Assembly: GCA_016705235.1 (NCBI GenBank)
Contig: JADIYP010000004.1
Location: 62,001 to 126,000, forward strand
Source of the DNA: Candidatus Leptovillus affinis
Lineage (GTDB): Bacteria > Chloroflexota > Anaerolineae > Promineifilales > Promineifilaceae
DNA: 64,000 nt
Direction: 5' to 3'
Position numbers and translations under genes: made by a program. Shown piece after piece: positions 1 to 9,900 of this stretch (the stretch's first letter is position 1; each line of letters opens with the position of its first letter). The notes below the pieces were generated by a model. It saw only the letters and a program-made list of their open reading frames with translations. It did not search any database and was not told the origin of the DNA.

Positions 1-770
1 ACCGCGACGTGAACGTGCGCAATGTGGGCGGGCTGCTAACCTTGCAGCAGGTCAGCGGCGATGTGCGGCTGCGCGGCGGTCTGAGCGAAGGGGAGCATGT
101 CTGTCAGGCGCATGGCGATATTGTGGTGCGCTGGCCAGCGGACGCGCCGGTCAACATTCTAGCCACCGGGTCGGCCATTAAAAACGACCTGCCCCTGGAA
201 AGTGTCACCGAAGAGAATGGCGCACTCACCGGCAGCATTGGCGCGGGCAAAACACATCTGAAGCTGTCGGCAAACGGCCGTATCCTCCTCAAAGAATTCC
301 GCCTGGTAAAAGAAGAATGGGACGCCGAAACCGACGAAGACTTCGCTTTCGACTTTTCTTTCGACTTCAACAACCTGGGCGAACGCATCAGCCGCGAAGT
401 CGAAGCGCAAATCGGGCGCATCTCTTCTGGCTTAGAAGCCCAATTTGGCGCCGACTTTGCCCAAAAACTAACCGAAAAAATCTCGCAGCAAACGGAAAAA
501 GCCGCCGCCAAAGCGGAAAGGGCCGCTGAACGCGCCCAGCGACAGGCCGAACGGGCTGCCGAACGCGCCCAACGACAGGCCGAACAGCAGATGCGTCGGC
601 AGTCTAAATGGGCCACGCCGCCCACGCCGCCTAAACCACCCAAGCCGCCCAAACCGCAGGCGTCTCAGCAAGCCACGCCCGAAGAGCAGCTAAAAATCCT
701 TAAAATGGTTGAACAGGGCATCATCACGCCCGAAGAGGCCAACACCTTACTGGAAGCCATCGAAGGATAA
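1..770 (+). CDS. DUF4097-like protein with SHOCT-like tail (5' partial)
   Basis: The reading frame is open to the left edge of the window, so the true N-terminus is missing; the first possible start inside is GTG at 9. The N-terminal part (residues about 1-100) has short alternating strands with NVGG, VSGD and GDIVV, the pattern of DUF4097/adhesin-like beta-solenoids. Residues about 120-200 are a charged Ala/Glu/Arg-rich helix with the repeated unit RAAERAQRQAE, probably a coiled coil, followed by a Pro/Lys-rich linker. The last 30 residues (EEQLKILKMVEQGIITPEEA) are a SHOCT-like helix pair of the YvlB/LiaX kind, almost the same as the N-terminus of the protein starting at 2042. YvlB/LiaX-type proteins are linked to envelope stress sensing; that role here is inference. 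Confidence 0.7.
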   Translation, partial: RDVNVRNVGGLLTLQQVSGDVRLRGGLSEGEHVCQAHGDIVVRWPADAPVNILATGSAIKNDLPLESVTEENGALTGSIGAGKTHLKLSANGRILLKEFRLVKEEWDAETDEDFAFDFSFDFNNLGERISREVEAQIGRISSGLEAQFGADFAQKLTEKISQQTEKAAAKAERAAERAQRQAERAAERAQRQAEQQMRRQSKWATPPTPPKPPKPPKPQASQQATPEEQLKILKMVEQGIITPEEANTLLEAIEG

Positions 771-781
771 AAATCAACCGC

Positions 782-842
782 AGACCCTAAGGGTTTGGCC
801 TCGAGTAATTTTGCTTCATACGCAACAAAACCCTTAGGGTCT
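782..842. repeat. R1 palindromic repeat, copy 1
   Basis: Inverted arms AGACCCTAAGGGTTT (782-796) and AAACCCTTAGGGTCT (828-842) flank a 31-bp centre. Copy 2 lies 90 bp further on and is nearly identical. Transcribed, it would fold into a long hairpin and could end transcription of the upstream gene. Other copies are at 2431, 36446 and 50034. Confidence 0.85.
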
Positions 843-871
843 TCCGGCGATACCAACCGGCGCATCAATAC

Positions 872-932
872 AGACCCTAAGGGTTTGGCTTCGAGTAATT
901 TTGCTGCATACGCAACAAAACCCTTAGGGTCT
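872..932. repeat. R1 palindromic repeat, copy 2
   Basis: Same arms as copy 1 (872-886 and 918-932); the centre differs from copy 1 at only two positions. The two copies form a tandem pair in the 250-bp space before the GNAT gene, with a 29-bp unrelated spacer between them, suggesting a local duplication. Confidence 0.85.
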
Positions 933-1020
933 TGCGACAATACCATTGGCACACTGACCCATCTGAAAACATTCTAACCGTTCTTACAGGAGGTTGTTCC
1001 TACGATTTGAGGTAAAATCA

Positions 1021-2049
1021 ATGACCATGGTCATTACCATTCCTGCGCCGTCGCGGGCAACCAATGGACCGCGACCGATTAATTTAAATAAAGACATTCC
1101 TCAAGTCTTGGAACTTCTGCAAATCGCCTTTGGCGAATCATTAGATGCAGAAGGACGCCGCGCGCTGCAAGGCTATTATGCGCCCCAAAGCCAGATGCAG
1201 CCGGCTATTTTATGGCGTCTGAATCCGGCCGCCAGCCGCCTTTCGCAGGGTTATGTGTGGGAAGAAAACGGCCGTGTCGTCGGCAACACCACCCTGCTTA
1301 CCACGCGCTTACACGGCCGTTTCCTCATCGTCAATGTCGCCGTCCACCCAGACTACCGCCGCCGGGGCATTGCCCGGCTGCTCATGCAGGCTGTTACCGA
1401 CAACGTGCGGCAGCGCGGCGGGCGCGAAATCCTCTTGCAAGTGGACCACAACAACAGCCACGCCCTTGACCTCTACACCGACCTGGGTTATGCCAATCTC
1501 GGCGCTATGACCACCTGGACGGCCGTTGCCGGCCGCGTCCACGCCCTGGAAAACCCCTCCACCATCCCCATCCGCGAACTACGCGCCAGAGAATGGCACC
1601 AGGCTTACGATCTCGACCGTCTGGCCCTCTCCCCGGACCTCAACTGGCCGGAACCCATCCTGCCCGACACCTACCGGCTGGGCTTCTGGCGACGCGTCGC
1701 CAATTTTACCAATGCCCGCACCGCCGAAACCTGGGTCGCCGCCAGGCATGAAAGGCTGGTCGGCATGGCCAGCATTTGGAGCGAATGGGGCCGCGCCCAC
1801 CAGCTTTTGCTGCGCGTGCAACCGAACTGGATGGGGGAATTGGAACGGCCGTTACTCGCCAAAGCCCTGCGCCGCCTGCCCTACCTGCCCCGCCGCAACA
1901 TCCGCATCGACCATCCGGCCGACGACCAACTGACCAACGACCTGCTGCGCGAAGCAAACTTCAAACCCCAGCGCACACTCATCCACATGCGCCTGGACCT
2001 AAGACCAACGCCCGCCAACGGCGAAATAAGGAGTCATAAAAATGGCTAG
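1021..2049 (+). CDS. GNAT family N-acetyltransferase, two GNAT domains
   Basis: Predicted acyl-CoA-dependent N-acetyltransferase of 342 residues. The first GNAT domain (about residues 20-170) carries the acetyl-CoA-binding motif A VHPDYRRRGIARLL at about 109-122, followed by the typical DHNNSHALDLYTDLGY segment. The second half (about 185-335) looks like a degenerate second GNAT domain without a clear RxxGxA loop. ATG 1021 is chosen because GAGG sits 8 nt before it; an upstream in-frame TTG at 994 directly abuts an AGGAGG and is too close to use it. The stop overlaps the next gene by 8 bp, so the two are probably cotranscribed. The substrate is unknown. Confidence 0.85.
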   Translation: MTMVITIPAPSRATNGPRPINLNKDIPQVLELLQIAFGESLDAEGRRALQGYYAPQSQMQPAILWRLNPAASRLSQGYVWEENGRVVGNTTLLTTRLHGRFLIVNVAVHPDYRRRGIARLLMQAVTDNVRQRGGREILLQVDHNNSHALDLYTDLGYANLGAMTTWTAVAGRVHALENPSTIPIRELRAREWHQAYDLDRLALSPDLNWPEPILPDTYRLGFWRRVANFTNARTAETWVAARHERLVGMASIWSEWGRAHQLLLRVQPNWMGELERPLLAKALRRLPYLPRRNIRIDHPADDQLTNDLLREANFKPQRTLIHMRLDLRPTPANGEIRSHKNG

Positions 2050-2422
2050 CACAGAAGAACGAATTCAAATCTTAAAAATGATCGAAGAAGGCAAAATCAC
2101 CGCCGCAGAAGGAGCTGAACTCCTTCGCGCTTTGGACAGGGACAGCCAAAACCCCAAAGCCGAACCGCTCAAGGGAGCCAGCGCGCCCCGTTGGTTCCGC
2201 GTGCGCATCACCGACACCCAAACCGGCCGCAACAAAGTCAACGTCAACCTGCCCATGGGGCTTGTGAACGTGGGCATCAAAATGGGCGCGCGTTTTGCCC
2301 CGGAAATGGAAGGCATGGAATACGACCAGATCATGCAAGCCATTCGCAGCGGCCAGCAAGGCAAAATCATGGACATCACCGACGACGAAGACGGTGAACG
2401 TGTCGAAATCTTTGTTGAATAG
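2042..2422 (+). CDS. SHOCT-like domain protein
   Basis: A 126-residue protein beginning with the SHOCT-like helix pair (EERIQILKMIEEGKITAAEG, residues 5-24), then a basic linker and a compact C-terminal domain (residues about 48-126) with RWFRVRITDTQTGRNKVNVN and an acidic end. This is the architecture of small YvlB/LiaX-related proteins found next to DUF4097 proteins, and the partial gene at the left edge carries the same helix pair at its C-terminus. AAGGAG lies 8 nt before the ATG. The start overlaps the end of the acetyltransferase gene, indicating translational coupling. The molecular function is not known; an envelope-stress or protein-protein interaction role is inference. Confidence 0.8.
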   Translation: MASTEERIQILKMIEEGKITAAEGAELLRALDRDSQNPKAEPLKGASAPRWFRVRITDTQTGRNKVNVNLPMGLVNVGIKMGARFAPEMEGMEYDQIMQAIRSGQQGKIMDITDDEDGERVEIFVE

Positions 2423-2430
2423 AACTATAC

Positions 2431-2489
2431 AGGCCCCAAGGGTTTACCCCTGAGAATTTAGATTATTGGGAATCAAACCCTTGGGGTCT
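2431..2489. repeat. R1 palindromic repeat, copy 3
   Basis: Arms GCCCCAAGGGTTT and AAACCCTTGGGGTCT enclose an A/T-rich centre. Compared with copies 1 and 2, the T-A pair in the arm has become C-G: a compensated change. It lies 9 bp after the SHOCT-like gene and may work as its terminator. Confidence 0.8.
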
Positions 2490-2577
2490 TGCCAGAGAAA
2501 CCTGAACAGTCAGGTTGAATCAATTTTTCTCACGGCCGTAACCCACCCCCGCCACCCCCTTTCACTCACCCAGAAAA

Positions 2578-2606
2578 TTTACAATTCTCGCGCCTAAGCC
2601 TATAAT
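2578..2606 (+). promoter_or_regulatory. Sigma70-type promoter of the nSTAND operon
   Basis: TTTACA (2578-2583), a 17-bp spacer and TATAAT (2601-2606). The expected transcription start is near 2613, giving a leader of about 14 nt before ATG 2627. No good Shine-Dalgarno sequence lies in that leader. Confidence 0.7.
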
Positions 2607-2626
2607 CTTGTCTTGAGTACAAGCTT

Positions 2627-3982
2627 ATGAGCGAGTCAACGCAGTCCAACAATCCACCCGCCCACCAAAGCGAAGACCGGTTCCCGGAAGCCAGTCAAGT
2701 CAGCCACCGCAAACTACGGCAAACCATTGTCGATCTGTTTGACGCCGCCGAAGTCCGCCTGTTGTGCAGCGATCTTGGCGTCATCTACGACGACCTCGGC
2801 GGGCCAGACACCGGCATATCGGCCCGCGTCGACACCCTCATTTTGCACGTCAACCGCCGCCAAAGGCTGCGCGTGCTGCTGACCATGCTGCGCGAAGCCC
2901 GGCCGGCGCTCACCTGGGACCAGATTCAGATCGACGAAAACGACCCGGATGCGCTGCCCACCGTCGTTGCCCCGCGCATTGCCCAGCCCGACGACAACAC
3001 CCCCGATACGCTGCTGGCCAGCCAGGGCTTTACCGCCCTCATCAGCCTGCTGCGCCGCCCGGAAACCCGCGAAGCCATTGTGCGCTTCCAAAACGATTTT
3101 CAGGCCGCCTCCAGCCGCATCGACTTGATGAACGACCTGAAACTGGCCCACGACCTGTTTCAAGAATTAGAAAACCGCTATTTCCTCATCGAAAATGATC
3201 GCAAACGGCTGCCCGGTGACGATCTGGCCTGGGACAGTTTAGCCCTGAACGAGCCGGAATTGGGCGCCAAAATCGACGATTTGTTGTCGTTGGTGCGCCA
3301 GGCGGTGTTTGCCGAAGAGGCCAAATTGTGGGCCGAACAACTGCGTAAGGTGCAGGAGATGATGCGCACGGCCGTTGAACAATCCAACCCCGACCAACTC
3401 AACAGCGCCACCCGCCGCCTCTACCGCATCATCAACCGCCAACCCTCCCGCCTCAACGCCCAACTCATTACCACCGCCAAAGCGCTGCGGCTGCCTAATC
3501 TGGAAACGGCCGTTACCACCATCACCGCCAGCTTCAACCAATCCGACCTGGCAGAATCCGAACTCGTCACCCAGATCAAACAAGGCAGCGCCGCCCTCAG
3601 CGGCATAGACGCCCGCTTGCGCCGCCTCACCACCGAACACGACGCCTGGCAAGCCATCGACGACGAACTCCGCCGCGTCGAGACCTCGCTGGACAGCGGC
3701 CTCGAAGAGCTGGACGAAGCCTGGCTGGACCTGGAACCCATGACCCGCAGCCTGCTCGACGCCCAAACCGAAACCTGGGCCGCCGACCTGCAAACCGTTC
3801 TCGCCGCCCTTACCCAGGCCATCGACGACGCCGTCATCGTCACCGCCCGCCGCCTCTTCCGCCGCTTTCGCAGCCAGAGCGGCCGCCGCTTCCGCCAGGT
3901 AGACCTGGAACTCCTCAGCCTGTGCCACGATCTGCAAAAAGTTGGCGAATCGTTGGATTTATTGTTAAGGACAGTCAAATGA
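2627..3982 (+). CDS. Effector-associated-domain-like protein, first gene of nSTAND operon
   Basis: A 451-residue soluble protein. Residues about 28-97 (LRQTIVDLFDAAEVRLLCSD, then GVIYDDLGG, then a helix ending VLLTMLREARP) match the pattern of bacterial effector-associated domains (EADs), small death-domain-like helical modules that recruit partners in NTP-dependent conflict systems. The remaining roughly 350 residues are predicted helical, with long amphipathic stretches and no enzymatic motif I recognise. The stop codon overlaps the start of the next gene as ATGA (3979-3982), so the two are translationally coupled. The EAD assignment is from pattern recognition and not from a profile search. 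The likely role is an adaptor or signalling partner of the two downstream ATPases. Confidence 0.6.
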   Translation: MSESTQSNNPPAHQSEDRFPEASQVSHRKLRQTIVDLFDAAEVRLLCSDLGVIYDDLGGPDTGISARVDTLILHVNRRQRLRVLLTMLREARPALTWDQIQIDENDPDALPTVVAPRIAQPDDNTPDTLLASQGFTALISLLRRPETREAIVRFQNDFQAASSRIDLMNDLKLAHDLFQELENRYFLIENDRKRLPGDDLAWDSLALNEPELGAKIDDLLSLVRQAVFAEEAKLWAEQLRKVQEMMRTAVEQSNPDQLNSATRRLYRIINRQPSRLNAQLITTAKALRLPNLETAVTTITASFNQSDLAESELVTQIKQGSAALSGIDARLRRLTTEHDAWQAIDDELRRVETSLDSGLEELDEAWLDLEPMTRSLLDAQTETWAADLQTVLAALTQAIDDAVIVTARRLFRRFRSQSGRRFRQVDLELLSLCHDLQKVGESLDLLLRTVK

Positions 3983-6942
3983 GTACGCCAGACATCTTGT
4001 TACCAGAAAGTGAAACAAACCCTTACCTTTCTCTGGTCTCCGTGCGCGATACGCACCGCGAACTGCTCCAGCGCCGCCGCCAGGATGACCAGGAAAACGA
4101 CGAGGCGTTTTATACGGCCGTCATCCAATTCATGCAGCGCGCCCAGGCCAGCGGCATCTACCTCGATAACGACAGCGACCGCTGGGCGGTACAAAACCTC
4201 ATCGACTACTGGGAAAACCAGCTCTTCCACGCCAACCGCACCCCGCCAGCCGAAACCCTCCTGGCCGAATTCAACCCCAAAACCGAACCCAAACTACCCG
4301 ACGACCTCTGCCCCTACGTTGGGCTGGGCGCATTCCAACCGGCCGACGGCCCACGCTTCTTTGGCCGCGAAGAACTCATCGCCCACCTGCTCCAAGAAAT
4401 CCAAAACCGCAGCCTCATCGCCGTCTTAGGACCATCCGGCAGTGGCAAATCATCCATTGTTCTGGCCGGGCTGCTGCCCCGTTTGCAGCAAGGCGCGCTG
4501 CCCGACAGCCAAAACTGGCGCATCTACCCCGTTCTCGTCCCTGGCTCCGCGCCGCTGGCCCACCTGGCCCAAATGTTAGGACCGTCAACCGCCGCCCACG
4601 GCGACTGGCTGATCGACAACCTGGAAGAACTGCGCCAAAACCCCCACCACCTCACCAACCTGGTCAACGCCGCCAATAACACGACGGCCGTTCTGGTCAT
4701 CGACCAGTTTGAAGAACTGTTCACTCTTTGCCAGGACGAAAACGAACGTCAGGCCTTTCTGGATAATTTGCGCTATCTGGCGGAAACGGCCGTTCCCCAC
4801 CGCCACATCGTCATCTTCACCATGCGCACCGACTACGAAAGCCAGCTTAGCAAACATCCCGCCTTCCAGGCCGCCGCCCAGGAAAGCCTCACCCGCGTCA
4901 CCGCCATGAACGCCGGCGAACTGCGCAGCGCCATCGAAAAACCCGCCGAAGCCATCGGCCTCAAATTCGAAGACGGACTCGTCGATACCCTCATCCGCGA
5001 AATTCTCGGCGAACCCGCCGCCCTGCCCCTGCTCCAATTCGCCCTGCTCCAACTCTGGGAAAACCGCGAGCGCAGCCGCATCACCTGGGAAGCCTACCGC
5101 CACATCGGCGGCGTCATGGCCGCCCTCGAAAACACCGCCGAAGCGCTCTACACCAGCATGATCCCCGAAGACCAGATTACCACCCGCCGCCTCATGCTGC
5201 GCCTCGTCCAACCCGGCCAGGGCCTCGAAGTCACCCGCAACCGCGTACGCCGCCGCACCCTCTACCAGACCGGCGAAGCCCAGGACCGCGTCGACCGCGT
5301 TCTGGACAAACTCGCCCAGGCGCAGCTCGTGCACCTTTCCGCCGGCGCCTCGCCCGAAGACGACCAGATCGAAGTCGCCCATGAAGCCCTGGTGCGCAAT
5401 TGGCTCCGTCTGGTCGATTGGTTGGACGAGGAGCGCATCCACCTGCGTCAACGTCACCGCCTCACCACCCAAGCCGAACATTGGGCCGACAACGACAAAA
5501 ACAGCGACCTGCTCCTGCGCGGCCCCGCCCTGATCGAAGCCCAACAATTCAGCGATTTCAACGCGCTGGAACAAGCCTACATCGACGCCAGCCTGGAAGA
5601 AAAGCTCCGCGCCGAGCGAGAAAAAGAAAAAATAAGGCAGCGCGAACGCCGCTTCAGCCTGACTCTGGGCGTTTTTGCGGTCATCGCCATCGTGGGCGTC
5701 CTCTTCCTCTTCCGCGCCAACCTGGAAACAAGCACCGCCCAAGCCACCGCCAACGCCGCCCAAATCGACGCCCTGTCGTCTGCCCTCACCGCTCAGGCCA
5801 TTTCCGCCAGCAGCACCCGCGACTCAGCCATCGCCAACGCCACCAGCACCGTCGCCGTCAGCACTGCCACGGCTCAGGCTGGGGCTATCGAAACCAGCCA
5901 GGCGCAAAGCGAAATCCGCCTCACCGAAGATGCCCGAGCGACGAGCCAGGCCATTTGGGCCACCTCCACCTACCAGGCTGAAGTCATTGCCACCGTCACC
6001 GCCGAAGCGGCTACGGCCGTTGCCCAGGCCACGCCTACACGCAGCGGCGGCCTCATCCGCCCCACGGCCACTCCAGATATGGGCCAGCTTCTTGGCGACT
6101 TACAGCAAGGGGCGCTCCTGGGCGCTTTCTTCCGCGAGCGAGACAACATGCCCATGGTCTATGTCACCGGCAGCACATTTTTAATGGGCGCGCTGCCCGA
6201 TGATCCCGACAAGCGCGACAACGAGATGCCGCTGCACAAAGTTACCGTCTCAGATTTCTACCTGGACGCTTACGAGGTCAGTGTGCAGCAGTTTGCCGCC
6301 TTCCTGAACGATATTGGCGGCTATAAAAACAATTGCGGCAACGGCCGTTACGACTGCGCCGCCACCGGTTTTGAAACCAGCTTCACCATGCTGCTCAACA
6401 ACGTCGGCGTCTTTGAAGCCAAAGCCGGCTTTGGCAGCTACCCCATCAACTGGGTCACCTGGTACGGCGCGCAAGATTACTGCCGCTGGACCGGCTCCCG
6501 CCTGCCCACCGAAGCCGAATGGGAATACGCCGTCCGCGCCATCGACAACCGCATCTACCCCTGGGGCAGCGCGCCGCCAGACAACACCCTGGCCCTCTTC
6601 AACGTCAACCCGCGTACCGTTGATTTCTTTAAAGCCCTCCAACCCGTCGATGCCTTTCCCGCGGGCATCGGCCCCTTCAACACCTTCAACCCGGCCGGCA
6701 GCATGTGGGAATGGGTCGAAGATTGGTATGCCCCCAACTATCTGGCTGCGCCCACCGACGGCGCCGCCTTTTTAGAAGATGTCACCGGGCAAAAAGTCAT
6801 TCGCGGCGGCGGCTGGACCAGCGCCGCCGGCGACCTGCGTACCGCCCGACGCATTGGCCTGCCGCCAGCCTTTAACGACGTCGAAAACTCGCTTCTCTAT
6901 TGGGGCGTAGGCTTCCGCTGCGCCCGCACCATAACGCCATGA
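3979..6942 (+). CDS. Transmembrane nSTAND ATPase with FGE-like C-terminal domain
   Basis: 987 residues. An N-terminal helical module (about 1-110, with HRELLQRRR and LIDYWENQL) is shared with the next protein. An nSTAND1-type P-loop NTPase follows: CPYVGLGAFQ, FFGREE, Walker A GPSGSGKS at 151-158, Walker B LVIDQFEELF with D242, then winged-helix and helical parts. Residues about 559-578 are one transmembrane helix, followed by an Ala/Ser/Thr-rich stalk (about 585-710). The C-terminus (724-987) is a formylglycine-generating-enzyme/sulfatase-modifying-factor fold (RLPTEAEWEYA, RGGGWTS, GFRCAR), but the cysteines of true FGE are absent from the RGGGWTSAAGDLR segment, so it is probably a binding or sensor domain. 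ATG 3979 has AAGGA upstream and overlaps the previous stop (ATGA). Confidence 0.85.
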   Translation: MSTPDILLPESETNPYLSLVSVRDTHRELLQRRRQDDQENDEAFYTAVIQFMQRAQASGIYLDNDSDRWAVQNLIDYWENQLFHANRTPPAETLLAEFNPKTEPKLPDDLCPYVGLGAFQPADGPRFFGREELIAHLLQEIQNRSLIAVLGPSGSGKSSIVLAGLLPRLQQGALPDSQNWRIYPVLVPGSAPLAHLAQMLGPSTAAHGDWLIDNLEELRQNPHHLTNLVNAANNTTAVLVIDQFEELFTLCQDENERQAFLDNLRYLAETAVPHRHIVIFTMRTDYESQLSKHPAFQAAAQESLTRVTAMNAGELRSAIEKPAEAIGLKFEDGLVDTLIREILGEPAALPLLQFALLQLWENRERSRITWEAYRHIGGVMAALENTAEALYTSMIPEDQITTRRLMLRLVQPGQGLEVTRNRVRRRTLYQTGEAQDRVDRVLDKLAQAQLVHLSAGASPEDDQIEVAHEALVRNWLRLVDWLDEERIHLRQRHRLTTQAEHWADNDKNSDLLLRGPALIEAQQFSDFNALEQAYIDASLEEKLRAEREKEKIRQRERRFSLTLGVFAVIAIVGVLFLFRANLETSTAQATANAAQIDALSSALTAQAISASSTRDSAIANATSTVAVSTATAQAGAIETSQAQSEIRLTEDARATSQAIWATSTYQAEVIATVTAEAATAVAQATPTRSGGLIRPTATPDMGQLLGDLQQGALLGAFFRERDNMPMVYVTGSTFLMGALPDDPDKRDNEMPLHKVTVSDFYLDAYEVSVQQFAAFLNDIGGYKNNCGNGRYDCAATGFETSFTMLLNNVGVFEAKAGFGSYPINWVTWYGAQDYCRWTGSRLPTEAEWEYAVRAIDNRIYPWGSAPPDNTLALFNVNPRTVDFFKALQPVDAFPAGIGPFNTFNPAGSMWEWVEDWYAPNYLAAPTDGAAFLEDVTGQKVIRGGGWTSAAGDLRTARRIGLPPAFNDVENSLLYWGVGFRCARTITP

Positions 6943-9900
6943 ACCAACCAACATTTTCCGGCCTCATCGAACTTCGAGAAAGGCACTTGCAGCTTTTAGC
7001 TCAGCGGCGCGATCTGGATACTGCCCAATCCGCGAGCTTCTGGGAAGCTGTCAGCCAGTTTGTCAGCCAGGGGCAGGCCTCCGGCGTCCACATAGACCTG
7101 GACGACGAGCGTAACGACGCCCAAACCCTGCTCGATTACTGGAGCAATGAACTCTACCGCGCCGACTACCCCGCCTTAGAAGCCACCCTGGCCGAATACG
7201 ACCCCGAACAGGCCCCAGAACTCGACGACTCGCTTTGCCCATACGTTGGGCTAGACGCCTTCCAGGCCAGCCACAGCAATTACTTTTTTGGCCGCGACCG
7301 GCTCATCGGCCGCATGTTGGAAAAGCTGGAACACGGCCGTTTCCTGGCCATCATCGGCCCCTCCGGCAGCGGCAAATCGTCGGCCGTGATGGCCGGGCTG
7401 CTGCCCCGCCTGCGCGCCGGGGCTGTGCCCGGCAGTGAAACCTGGCCCGGCAGTGAAACTTGGCGCTATTACCCACGCATAGTCCCCGGCTCCAACCCGC
7501 TCCACCATCTGGCGCAGGCGCTGCGCGCCGACTTTGCCAGCCACGCCGAATGGGAACAAGAAACCGGCGACGCCTTCCGCAAAAACACCCACCAACTCGC
7601 CCACCTCATCAACCGCGCCAATACCGCCAACGCCGCCGTCCTCGTCATCGACCAATTCGAAGAAATCTTCACCCTCTGCCCCAGCGAAGAAACGCGCCAG
7701 GTCTTCATCGACAACCTGCTCAACCTCATCGACGACACCACCGCCCGCCACACCCTCATCATCACCATGCGCACCGACTTTGAAAGCCAGCTCATGCGCA
7801 TCGCCGCCTTCCAAAAACCATACGAACAGGCCCAGGTCCGCGCCACCCCCATGAACGCCGCCCAACTTCACGAAGCCATCAAAAAACCGGCCGACAAAGT
7901 CGGGCTGCGTTTCGCCGATGGCCTCGTCGCCGAACTGATCCGCGACATTTTGGGCGAACCCAACGCCCTGCCCCTGCTGCAATTCACCCTGCGCAAGCTC
8001 TGGGAATCGCGCCAGCGCAACCGCGTCACCTGGGAAGCGTACCAAAAGCTAGGCGGCGGCCGTCAGGCCCTGGCCAAAACCGCCGACGCCTTCTACAACC
8101 AGCTCAAACCGGCTGATCAGGAAGCAGCGCGGCAAATTTTGCTCACGGCCGTTCGCCCCGGCCCCGGTCTCGAAGTCAGCCGCCAGCGCGTGCGCCGCAC
8201 CGCCCTCTACCACCTGGACATCCCCACCGAACAAATCGACCGCGTCCTCCAAGCCCTCAACGACGCCCGCCTCGTCTACCTGCTGCCCGGCGAAACCCCC
8301 GACGACGACCAGATCGACCTGGCCCACGAGGCGCTCATCCGCAACTGGCCGCGCCTGATCGGCTGGATCGAAGAAGCGCGCGTCGCCACCCGCCGTCGCC
8401 TGCGCCTGACCGAAGCCGCCGAACAATGGGACCAGCTCAACCGCGATCCCAGCACCCTCTGGCGCGGCCTCCTGCTGCAAGAAGCCGACAGCTACCCCGA
8501 CAAAACCAACCTGGAACAAGCTTTTGTAACGGCCAGCCTGAACGCCGAACAAAAAGAACAAGAAGAAAAAGCCGCCGCCTACATCCTCCAGCTAGAACAA
8601 GCCCGCGCCCTGGCCAAAGCCGAACGCCTGCGCGCCGAAGAACAAGAAAAACGCGCCAAAGACCAGGAAGCCTTCGCCGCTGAGAGCGCCGCCTATGCCC
8701 AACGCTTGCAGCGCATCACCTGGCTGCTGGCAGTGGTGGCTATCATCGCCATGTTGGCCGGCGGCTGGGCGGCGCTGAACGGGCAGCGCGCCAGTGCCAA
8801 CGCCGCCATCGCCGCCGAAAACGCGGTTTTAGCCGCCACCAGCGAGTCTGCGGCCGTCGCCAACGCCAATCTGGCGGCCACCAACGAGGCACAGGCCATC
8901 GCCAATGCCGCCCTGGCCGCCACGCGGGAAGCCGAGGCTATCAGCAGCGCCAGTTTAGCGGCCACCAGCGAAACCCTGGCCATTGGCAGCGCCAACGCCG
9001 CCGCCACCAGCGAAGCCATCGCCCTGGACAGCGCCGCCCTGGCGGCCACCCGCGAAGCCGAAGCCATCAACAACGCCCGCGAAGCCGACAGGCAGTTTCG
9101 CCTGGCGACCTCGCGGGAATTGGCGGGAGCCAGCGCCGACAATTTGAGCAGCTTGCCGCAGTTGGCCCTGTCGCTGGCGCTGGAAGCAGTCAACATCACC
9201 TATGCCCAGGACCAAACCGCCTCAGCGGAGGCGGAAGATGCGTTGTACCGCGCCCTGCAAGCCTCGCAGCTGCAAATGATTTTGGCCGGACATGACGGCC
9301 CGGTAACGGCCGTTTCCTTCAGCCCAGACGGCCGTTTCATTGCCACCTCCAGCAGCGATACCAGCGTGCGCCTCTGGGATGCGGCCACCGGCCAAACCCT
9401 CTACACCCTGCAAGACCACGACCGCCCGGTAACGGATGTGGCCTTCAGCCCGGATGGCACGCGGCTGGTCTCGGCGGGGGAAGACGGCCGTATCGTCGTC
9501 TGGAACACAGACACCGGGGCGCGCATCCTGGCCCGCAGCGGCGACAACGGGGCCATCCGGGCCATCGCCTTCAGCCCTGACGGCAGCCAATTAGCCGCGG
9601 CCAACGACGACGCCACCCTGCGCATCTGGCAAACGGATGGCTGGGTCTCGCTCTACCTCTCCTTCGGCCATGATGATGCCCTGACCGACGTGGTTTATAC
9701 CCACGACGGCCGTTTGCTGGCCACATCCGGGCGCGACGGCCGGATCATTTTCTGGAACGCCGATAACGGGCTGTCGGTCAGCGCCATCGAACCGGCCATC
9801 TTCCAAGATGCGCCGCTGGTGGTAAACGCCATCGCCTTCAACCCGGATGATCAACTGCTGGCGACGGCCAACGGCAACGGCACAGCGCGCCTCTGGGATA

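Noticed and set aside
4585..5763. Long minus-strand open frame of 392 codons inside the first nSTAND gene
   Set aside because: Gly/Ala/Glu-rich antisense shadow with no recognisable motif; the plus strand carries clear nSTAND motifs.
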